From contig PKWO01000112.1 in assembly GCA_003132085.1 (NCBI GenBank), forward strand, positions 2,046 through 7,147: a stretch of DNA of 5,102 nucleotides, read 5' to 3'. Each line of letters starts with the position of its first letter. Positions within the stretch are counted from its first letter, which is position 1. Both the position numbers and the translations under genes were made by a program. The notes under the pieces were generated by a model. The model did no database searches and had not been told where the DNA came from. It saw only the letters and a list, made by a program, of their open reading frames with translations. The stretch comes from Oxalobacteraceae bacterium. Its GTDB lineage: Bacteria > Pseudomonadota > Gammaproteobacteria > Burkholderiales > Burkholderiaceae_D. Positions 1-3,585 of this stretch are shown here, piece by piece.

Positions 1-227
1 TCTATGTGTATGCAGATTGCTCGGCCTTGAGTGACGATGCCGATCGATTGACGATAGACATCCTCAATGAGGCCGGCGTGGTGCTGGTGCCGGGGCTTGA
101 TTTCGGCACGCATACGGCGCGCAACTACATTCGCGTGTCGTATGCGACCTCAATGGAAAATCTGCAGGAGGCGGTTGCTCGCTTGCGGCGTTTCTTTGCC
201 GCGCGCGGCTACAAGGCCGCCAACTGA
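1..227 (+). CDS. PLP-dependent aminotransferase, C-terminal fragment (5' end outside window)
   Basis: This is the last 75 or so codons of a fold-type I (aspartate aminotransferase superfamily) enzyme. Such cytoplasmic enzymes transfer amino groups through a pyridoxal phosphate cofactor. The frame is open from the window edge (first whole codon at base 3) and stops at TGA 225-227. Two signatures are visible: an AGVVLVPGLDFG segment, like the 'aGV..tPG..FG' strand and turn of the small domain, and NYIRVSYATS, whose Arg matches the substrate alpha-carboxylate-binding Arg (Arg386 in AspC numbering) in the usual R(V/F/I)xYA context. The GTG at base 6 is not the start, since the frame continues upstream and the catalytic lysine and large domain lie outside the window. 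Substrate cannot be judged from this tail, so no symbol is given. The last 19 bp overlap the 3' end of the convergent transglycosylase gene. Family call is fairly sure; specificity is unknown. Confidence 0.85.
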   Translation, partial: YVYADCSALSDDADRLTIDILNEAGVVLVPGLDFGTHTARNYIRVSYATSMENLQEAVARLRRFFAARGYKAAN

Positions 228-1174
228 TCTGCCTTGGTATTCGTCCGCGGTTCCAGTGAGGCTGAATCCAGCCGAGTTCCCGCAGCAGGCTTGCTCTCGG
301 CTGCGCTCTCAATCAGCGGACGTGGTTTAAAAGAGGTAGTCACAATCGGCGTCGAGAAAGTCGGCACATTCTTGCCGGTCGCGACCTCTTTCAGACGGTG
401 ATATTCTGCCAGCACCCTGGAACCGTAGCCGCCGTCGTTGTCGAATGCAGCCGCGCCGACATATAACTTCAGGCCAGCTTCGACCGAACCGCCGCGTGTC
501 ACATAGTCTTTCAGGATCAATGAACCTACCTTGATATTGGCAAGCGGATTCAGTGCTGCCTTGACACCGCCTAACTCCTCAAATTTATCGTGATGCACTT
601 TTGACATTACCTGCATCAAGCCTTGGGCACCCATTGCGCTCTCGGCAAACGGATTGAGCCCGGATTCAATCGACATCACGGCCAGGATCAACAGCGGGTC
701 CAGTTCGGTTTCCTGGGCTGTCAAATACGAGGCTGAAACCAACATCTTGGCGGCATCGCCGGCCACATGATATCGTTTTGACAACCAGCGGGTAATCCAT
801 TGCTGTTGGCGAGGTGTAACGACATTCTTCAGTTCCTTGTCAGCGAGCGTGCCGGAAGCTGCCGATCCCGGAGCTGCCAACGGCCTGCTTGAGGTATCAA
901 GCAGGTTGGACAACGGCGCCGGCGTTGCGGCGACCGCAGGTTCCGGTTTTGCGGCATCGACAAACGGCGACAGGGCTTTGAGCCTGTCTGCGAGATTCGG
1001 TTTGAAAAACATCATGCACAGCGCAGCGATGGCAGACAGGCCCAGTAGCAGCAAAGCACGGTGGGCAGCGGTGAAGAAACCTTTAGCGGTCATACGGGCG
1101 AATGCAGTCCATTCGATGGACTGAATTCGTGATTGGGCGAAAAACTGACTCGCCCCATTTATTCGACTTAACAT
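209..1174 (-). CDS. Membrane-anchored lytic murein transglycosylase (SLT domain)
   Basis: This 321-residue protein probably cleaves the MurNAc-GlcNAc bond of peptidoglycan, forming 1,6-anhydromuramyl products in the periplasm. Residues 1-39 are polar and basic, and about 40-57 (ALLLLGLSAIAALCMMFF) form one hydrophobic segment: a signal anchor without a lipobox, giving N-in/C-out topology. An Ala/Pro-rich linker (about 72-110) leads to the SLT fold (about 120-265). Its hallmarks are the catalytic Glu170 in ESGLNP (170-175), then GAQGLMQVM (182-190), NPLANIKVGSLIL (209-221) and YVGAAAF (238-244). The family's usual 'YN' is YV here; I remember YVGA as common in Burkholderiales homologues, so probably a subfamily trait and not damage. 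The tail after about 270 is low complexity. The ATG at 1172-1174 is chosen because AGGAGAG lies 5 nt upstream; the internal Met28 has no such site. It is transcribed divergently from ubiD and convergently with the aminotransferase. Function is confident; the family member (MltC/Slt/MltE type) is not resolved. Confidence 0.9.
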   Translation of the reverse strand: MLSRINGASQFFAQSRIQSIEWTAFARMTAKGFFTAAHRALLLLGLSAIAALCMMFFKPNLADRLKALSPFVDAAKPEPAVAATPAPLSNLLDTSSRPLAAPGSAASGTLADKELKNVVTPRQQQWITRWLSKRYHVAGDAAKMLVSASYLTAQETELDPLLILAVMSIESGLNPFAESAMGAQGLMQVMSKVHHDKFEELGGVKAALNPLANIKVGSLILKDYVTRGGSVEAGLKLYVGAAAFDNDGGYGSRVLAEYHRLKEVATGKNVPTFSTPIVTTSFKPRPLIESAAESKPAAGTRLDSASLEPRTNTKADQLAAL

Positions 1175-1179
1175 TCAAG

Positions 1180-1186
1180 CTCTCCT
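1180..1186 (-). promoter_or_regulatory. Ribosome binding site of the lytic transglycosylase
   Basis: Read on the minus strand this is AGGAGAG, five bases (CTTGA) before the ATG at 1174. It is the clearest Shine-Dalgarno sequence serving a gene in the window, and it decides the long start that includes the 39 residues before the membrane anchor. Confidence 0.8.
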
Positions 1187-1209
1187 GAATTGTCGCGGCA
1201 GCACTATTC

Positions 1210-1291
1210 CCCGGCAGACTATCCTCCCTGGTTCTTGCGCAGACCGTTAATCAGAAACATCGTTTGCCGTCGCATGGCGCGCCCGGCAGAC
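1210..1291 (+). repeat. Direct repeat CCCGGCAGAC, two copies
   Basis: CCCGGCAGAC occurs at 1210-1219 and again at 1282-1291, with a shorter GCAGAC between them at 1239-1244. The second copy is the 3' arm of a hairpin with CGTTTGCCG (1261-1269). The first copy can pair with the same arm (CGGCAGAC 1212-1219 with GTTTGCCG 1262-1269, 8 pairs including one G-U). The two pairings exclude each other. The repeat is seen directly; any switching role is inference. Confidence 0.5.
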
Positions 1292-1430
1292 GTCGTATTG
1301 TTGTTTGCAGCTAAGTCACGGAACAAGAATGTCCAACCTGTTCTTGTTCAGCGCCTCACTGATAGCGACCGTTCGGCGCATTGTCAGTAGCAAACAACTT
1401 TTCGGGGGGAAGGCTGACGCCTTTCGAAAA
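1261..1430 (+). ncRNA. Candidate structured RNA or leader with a three-way junction, no family recognised
   Basis: Several compatible stems follow each other. H1: CGTTTGCCG (1261-1269) with CGGCAGACG (1284-1292), 9 pairs including one U-G, plus an inner CGC/GCG. P1: GTTGTTTGC (1300-1308) with GCAAACAAC (1390-1398), 9 perfect pairs closing a junction. P2 inside it: GAACAAGAA (1321-1329) with TTCTTGTTC (1341-1349), 9 perfect pairs and an 11-nt loop. P3 inside it: 1358-1367 plus CC (1369-1370) with GG plus 1377-1379 and 1382-1388, 12 pairs with 1- and 2-nt bulges and a GTTC loop. P4 abuts P1: TTTTCG (1399-1404) with CGAAAA (1425-1430), then AAGGC/GCCTT around TGAC, with a G-run bulge. Pairs 1264/1289, 1363/1383 and 1409/1424 are U-G or G-U only on the + strand and would be A-C on the other, so a + strand RNA is favoured. 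No coding frame here resembles a protein. No clear + strand promoter is seen before 1261, which weakens the case for a free sRNA; a leader remnant or a DNA palindrome cluster is possible. Confidence 0.4.
1359..1387 (-). promoter_or_regulatory. Possible sigma-70 promoter for the lytic transglycosylase
   Basis: On the minus strand, CTGACA (1387-1382, 5/6 of TTGACA) and TATCAG (1364-1359, 4/6 of TATAAT) are separated by 17 bp. Transcription would begin near 1352 and give a leader of roughly 180 nt ahead of the gene starting at 1174. The two hexamers are also the arms of hairpin P3, so this could be coincidence with the structure. Low confidence. Confidence 0.27.
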
Positions 1431-1443
1431 CACTCCTTAAAAT
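1414..1443 (+). promoter_or_regulatory. Possible distal sigma-70 promoter towards ubiD
   Basis: CTGACG (1414-1419, 4/6) and TAAAAT (1438-1443, 5/6) are 18 bp apart on the + strand. Initiation near 1450 would give a ubiD leader of about 245 nt containing the hairpins at 1451-1464 and 1505-1517. The -35 falls in the loop and 3' arm of hairpin P4. Weak match only. Confidence 0.25.
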
Positions 1444-1450
1444 GTCATGT

Positions 1451-1464
1451 GGGACCCCGGTCCC
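1451..1464. other. Short GC-rich hairpin or palindrome
   Basis: GGGAC, loop CCCG, GTCCC: a compact 5-bp stem with a 4-nt loop, or a 6-bp inverted repeat with 2-bp spacer if read as DNA. No T-run follows (GTGAAATG), so it is not a terminator. It could be an operator half-site pair or part of a leader; function unknown. Confidence 0.35.
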
Positions 1465-1500
1465 GTGAAATGAAGAGAACTACTTAGCGGTGCATTCGGT

Positions 1501-1517
1501 CTTCGAAGCAGTGCTTC
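1501..1517. other. Overlapping palindromes in the ubiD upstream region
   Basis: CTTCGAAG (1501-1508) is a perfect 8-bp palindrome. It overlaps GAAGCA-G-TGCTTC (1505-1517), a 6-bp inverted repeat with a 1-bp centre. Either may be a protein-binding site or a small hairpin. Nothing in the sequence names a regulator. Confidence 0.3.
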
Positions 1518-1569
1518 TCTATCAAGTTGGTCGAATTGTAGGAGGCGGTTTATATCGAGTCAATACTAT

Positions 1570-1607
1570 AAAAATGAAATCCTATAACTAATATGTCTCA
1601 TTTTTTT
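1570..1607 (+). terminator. Weak AT-only terminator-like inverted repeat with T7 run
   Basis: AAAAATGA (1570-1577) and TCATTTTT (1598-1605) are perfect 8-bp inverted arms 20 bp apart, and the T-run continues to 1607. The stem has only two G-C pairs and a long loop, so it would be a poor intrinsic terminator. It could mark the end of a transcript from the structured region upstream, or be chance in AT-rich DNA. Confidence 0.2.
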
Positions 1608-1633
1608 CGCTGCATCGCAACAAAATTCAATAA

Positions 1634-1646
1634 AATCAACAACTTG
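1634..1646 (+). promoter_or_regulatory. Candidate IHF binding site
   Basis: The 13 bases AATCAACAACTTG fit the IHF consensus WATCAANNNNTTR at every defined position. The site lies 50 bp before the ubiD ATG in an AT-rich flank, as is usual for IHF sites, and overlaps the proposed -35 at 1644. The match is seen; binding is inferred and a chance match in AT-rich DNA is possible. Confidence 0.35.
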
Positions 1647-1670
1647 GACGAATCAGTTAAGTAATAAAAT
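1644..1670 (+). promoter_or_regulatory. Candidate proximal ubiD promoter
   Basis: TTGGAC (1644-1649) and TAAAAT (1665-1670, 5/6 of TATAAT) with a 15-bp spacer, or CTTGGA (1643-1648) with 16 bp. Initiation near 1677-1680 would leave a leader of under 20 A-rich bases before the ubiD ATG. The -10 is good, while the -35 and spacing are below standard. Confidence 0.35.
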
Positions 1671-1695
1671 TGATAATAAAAAAACACGAAAAAAA

Positions 1696-3180
1696 ATGAA
1701 ATATTCTGATTTGCGCGATTTTATTTCTCAATTGCAATTATTGGGCGAGCTAAAACACATTTCGGTGCCGGTTTCGCCGTATCTCGAAATGACGGAAATC
1801 TGCGATCGAACGCTACGTGCAGGCGGACCGGCCTTGTTATTTGACAAACCAAGCGGACACACGATCCCGGTGCTGGGGAACCTGTTCGGCACGCCGCGCC
1901 GCGTGGCGCTTGGCATGGGGGCGGAAGAGGTCAGCGAGTTGCGCCGCATAGGGCATCTGCTGGCAATGTTGAAAGAGCCGCAACCGCCGCAGGGATTCAG
2001 GGATGTGCTAGGTCTTGGCACGTTGATCAAGTCACTGTGGGATATGGCTCCCAAAGAGCAGCGTTCCGCGCCGTGCCACGATATCGTGTGGGAAGGAAAT
2101 GACGTCGATTTGGCGAAACTGCCGATCCAACACTGTTGGCCGGGCGATATCGCCCCCTTGATTACTTGGGGATTGGTGATTACCAAAGGGCCCCACAAGA
2201 AGCGGCAGAACCTGGGCATCTACCGACAGCAGGTGATCGGCCGCAACAAGGTCATCATGCGTTGGCTGGCGCAACGCGGCGGCGCACTGGACTTTCGCGA
2301 GCATGGCTTGGTCAATCGCGGTCAGCCTTATCCGATTGCGGTAGCGCTAGGCGCCGATCCGGCTACTATCCTCGGCGCGGTGACGCCGGTACCCGATAGT
2401 TTGTCGGAATATCAATTCGCTGGATTGTTGCGCGGCAGCCGGACCGAGTTGGTTAAGGCGATCGGCAGCGAGTTGCGCGTGCCGGCTTCGGCGGAGATCG
2501 TTTTGGAAGGACATATTTATCCTGACGACACGCATCCTAGCGGCTACGAACATGCGCTGGAAGGTCCGTTCGGCGATCACACCGGCTATTACAATGAGCA
2601 AGATCAATTTCCGGTCTTTACGATAGACCGCATCACAATGCGGCGCGAGCCTATTTACCATTCAACCTATACAGGTAAGCCGCCCGACGAACCGGCGATT
2701 TTGGGTGTCGCATTGAATGAAGTTTTCATCCCCTTGCTGCAGAAGCAATTTGCGGAAATCGTGGACTTTTATTTGCCGCCTGAAGGTTGTAGTTACCGCA
2801 TGGCGATCGTGCAGATGAAGAAGGCCTACCCGGGCCACGCCAAGCGGGTCATGTTTGGGGTCTGGAGTTTCTTGCGGCAGTTCATGTATACCAAATTCAT
2901 CGTCGTGGTGGATGAGGACGTCAACATCCGCGATTGGAAAGAGGTCATCTGGGCCATCACGACCCGCGTCGATCCGATTCGCGACACCATGCTGGTGGAC
3001 AATACGCCGATCGATTACCTTGATTTTGCCTCGCCGGTGAGCGGTTTGGGCAGCAAGATGGGAATCGATGCGACCAACAAATGGCCGGGTGAAACCAGCC
3101 GCGAATGGGGCAGGACGATTTCTATGAGCGCCGACGTGAAGGCGCGGGTGGATCTGATCTGGCAACAACTCGGCTTGTAA
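1696..3180 (+). CDS. ubiD: 4-hydroxy-3-polyprenylbenzoate decarboxylase UbiD
   Basis: This 494-residue enzyme removes CO2 from 3-polyprenyl-4-hydroxybenzoate to give 2-polyprenylphenol in ubiquinone synthesis. It needs the prenylated FMN made by UbiX, and works at or near the inner membrane. It aligns by eye with E. coli UbiD (497 aa) from MKYxDLRDF to the C-terminus. Visible sites are Asn172 in QNLGIYRQQ (metal/prFMN binding, E. coli Asn175), RWL (189-191) and RGG (194-196) at the cofactor, Glu238 in DSLSEY (metal, E. coli Glu241) and Asp294 in GPFGDHTGYYNE (E. coli proton donor Asp290). Before Asp294 there is a 7-residue longer loop (YPDDTHPSGYEHALE region), which I recall from Burkholderiales homologues. 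The ATG at 1696 gives the conserved MKY start, and no ATG/GTG/TTG lies in frame in the preceding AT-rich bases. No Shine-Dalgarno precedes it, only an A-rich run, so initiation may rely on S1 or a short leader. The gene is intact and the identification is very secure. Confidence 0.97.
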   Translation: MKYSDLRDFISQLQLLGELKHISVPVSPYLEMTEICDRTLRAGGPALLFDKPSGHTIPVLGNLFGTPRRVALGMGAEEVSELRRIGHLLAMLKEPQPPQGFRDVLGLGTLIKSLWDMAPKEQRSAPCHDIVWEGNDVDLAKLPIQHCWPGDIAPLITWGLVITKGPHKKRQNLGIYRQQVIGRNKVIMRWLAQRGGALDFREHGLVNRGQPYPIAVALGADPATILGAVTPVPDSLSEYQFAGLLRGSRTELVKAIGSELRVPASAEIVLEGHIYPDDTHPSGYEHALEGPFGDHTGYYNEQDQFPVFTIDRITMRREPIYHSTYTGKPPDEPAILGVALNEVFIPLLQKQFAEIVDFYLPPEGCSYRMAIVQMKKAYPGHAKRVMFGVWSFLRQFMYTKFIVVVDEDVNIRDWKEVIWAITTRVDPIRDTMLVDNTPIDYLDFASPVSGLGSKMGIDATNKWPGETSREWGRTISMSADVKARVDLIWQQLGL

Positions 3181-3183
3181 GTT

Positions 3184-3206
3184 GGCTCTTTCACCGTTGA
3201 AAAGCC
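3184..3206 (+). terminator. Hairpin just after the ubiD stop codon
   Basis: GGCT-c-TTTCA (3184-3193) pairs with TGAAAAGCC (3198-3206) around a CCGT loop: nine pairs with one bulged C, extendable by a U-G and a U-A pair. It starts four bases after the TAA of ubiD. A GC-rich stretch follows, not a T-run, so it may stabilise the mRNA 3' end or act with Rho and not terminate alone. Confidence 0.4.
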
Positions 3207-3226
3207 GAGCGCGCAACCCGCATTGC

Positions 3227-3235
3227 TGTTAGAAT
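3227..3235 (+). promoter_or_regulatory. Extended -10 promoter of the 4.5S RNA gene
   Basis: TGTTAGAAT reads as TGn plus TAGAAT (5/6 of TATAAT). It ends eight bases before the first base of the RNA terminal helix at 3243, the right distance for initiation there. No good -35 sits 16-18 bp upstream, which the TGn extension can compensate for; TTGAAA at 3197-3202 is too far away (27 bp). Confidence 0.6.
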
Positions 3236-3242
3236 TCGCTTC

Positions 3243-3338
3243 GGCGGGCCCCTGCGCATTGTGGCGTGGCCAATCTGGTCAGGTCGGGAACGAAGCAGCC
3301 ACAGCCATTCTCCGCAAGTGCCGCAGACAAGGCTCGCC
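3243..3338 (+). ncRNA. ffs: 4.5S RNA, signal recognition particle RNA (small bacterial type)
   Basis: This is the RNA of the signal recognition particle. It binds Ffh and speeds its engagement with FtsY, so that nascent inner-membrane proteins are targeted co-translationally. The diagnostic apical domain is at 3277-3300: GGTCAGGTCG, GGAA tetraloop (3287-3290), CGAAGCAGCC, nearly identical to the E. coli core (GGTCAGGTCC-GGAA-GGAAGCAGCC). The closing pairs differ in a compensating way (CC/GG there, CG/CG here), which supports a real helix. GGCGGGCC (3243-3250) pairs with GGCTCGCC (3331-3338) as the terminal stem, with one G-U. CTGCG (3252-3256) pairs with CGCAG (3322-3326), and further CA/TG, TTG/CAA and GG/CC pairs follow. 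At about 96 nt it is shorter than the 114-nt E. coli RNA. A T-rich TTCTTTCT follows the terminal stem and may serve as its terminator. Ends are set from the helix and could be off by a few bases. Its place just before dnaX is one I remember from other bacteria. Confidence 0.93.
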
Positions 3339-3538
3339 TTCTTTCTAAATACGCCACGCGCTTCTGGAATCGAGATTCTTCGTGATGCCGCCACCGCCGC
3401 ACCGCCAACCGTGCAGCCGTATGGCTGAACGCCCATATACCCATGCATATCCAGCCGTCGCGGTGCGGGGATATCCTGCTACTCTGTGTACTCGATAGAC
3501 AAACTGCTGCGGATCGGGTCCGAGGTTCGCGTGTCGGG

Positions 3539-3544
3539 TAAAAT
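3539..3544 (+). promoter_or_regulatory. Possible -10 hexamer for dnaX
   Basis: TAAAAT (5/6 of TATAAT) lies 41 bases before the dnaX ATG, but no recognisable -35 and no TGn extension precede it. Initiation would fall near 3551, inside the first copy of the tandem repeat. It is the only decent hexamer in the dnaX upstream region, and transcription from the ffs promoter is an alternative. Confidence 0.25.
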
Positions 3545-3545
3545 G

Positions 3546-3569
3546 CTGTCACCATTTCTGTCACCATTT
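3546..3569 (+). repeat. Perfect tandem 12-bp repeat just upstream of dnaX
   Basis: CTGTCACCATTT occurs twice, head to tail with no gap (3546-3557 and 3558-3569), ending 16 bases before the dnaX ATG. It lies immediately after the candidate -10 at 3539. It could be a pair of binding sites for a regulator, or a replication-slippage duplication. Confidence 0.6.
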
Positions 3570-3585
3570 ATATCTTGGCATCCAT

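Larger units (their letters stand above)
1551..1695. other. AT-rich island directly upstream of ubiD
   Basis: By direct count about 109 of 145 bases are A or T (75%), against clearly GC-richer flanks. It holds A-tracts, a T7 run at 1601-1607, a consensus IHF-type site and TAAAAT hexamers, and it ends in an A-rich run reaching the ubiD ATG. I see no open frame of note; the only ATG with a short frame (1574) stops after five codons. It probably carries the ubiD promoter and bent DNA bound by nucleoid proteins; that is inference. Confidence 0.6.
3339..3585 (+). other. Leader-like region between ffs and dnaX, with inverted repeats
   Basis: There is no gene here that I can support. CCGCACCGC (3397-3405) and GCGGTGCGG (3460-3468) form a perfect 9-bp inverted repeat, extendable by two pairs past a bulged G (3394-3395 with 3469-3470). 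Inside it, GGCTG (3423-3427) can pair with CAGCC at 3414-3418 (GTAT loop) or with CAGCC at 3452-3456, but not both. GAATC/GATTC (3367-3378) and GGATATCC (3469-3476) are small extra palindromes. The block could be a 5' leader of dnaX if transcription continues from ffs. GC-rich low complexity makes chance pairing more likely here. Confidence 0.35.

Noticed and set aside
1300..1398. Reading the P1 arms as terminal inverted repeats of a small mobile element or as an integron attC site
   Set aside because: No target-site duplication flanks the arms, and the RYYYAAC/GTTRRRY core spacing of attC is not met.
1261..1430. 6S RNA or hammerhead ribozyme identity for the structured block
   Set aside because: There is no long closing stem with a central bubble as in 6S RNA. 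CTGATAG is not the hammerhead CUGAUGA core, and no matching GAAA segment is present.
1190..1487. Open frames of 66 and 60 codons in the ubiD upstream region
   Set aside because: Both begin with TTG, lack a Shine-Dalgarno, resemble no protein I know, and overlap the proposed RNA stems.
1540..1545. Perfect AGGAGG Shine-Dalgarno-like hexamer
   Set aside because: No ATG, GTG or TTG follows at a usable distance. The next ATG (1574) opens a five-codon frame only.
3385..3498. 37-codon frame starting at an ATG between ffs and dnaX
   Set aside because: No ribosome binding site, Pro/Arg-rich translation typical of GC-rich noncoding DNA, and no recognisable motif.
3191..3567. Minus-strand frames of 85 and 112 codons across the ffs region
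   Set aside because: They run antisense through the well-supported 4.5S RNA gene and have no recognisable protein features.
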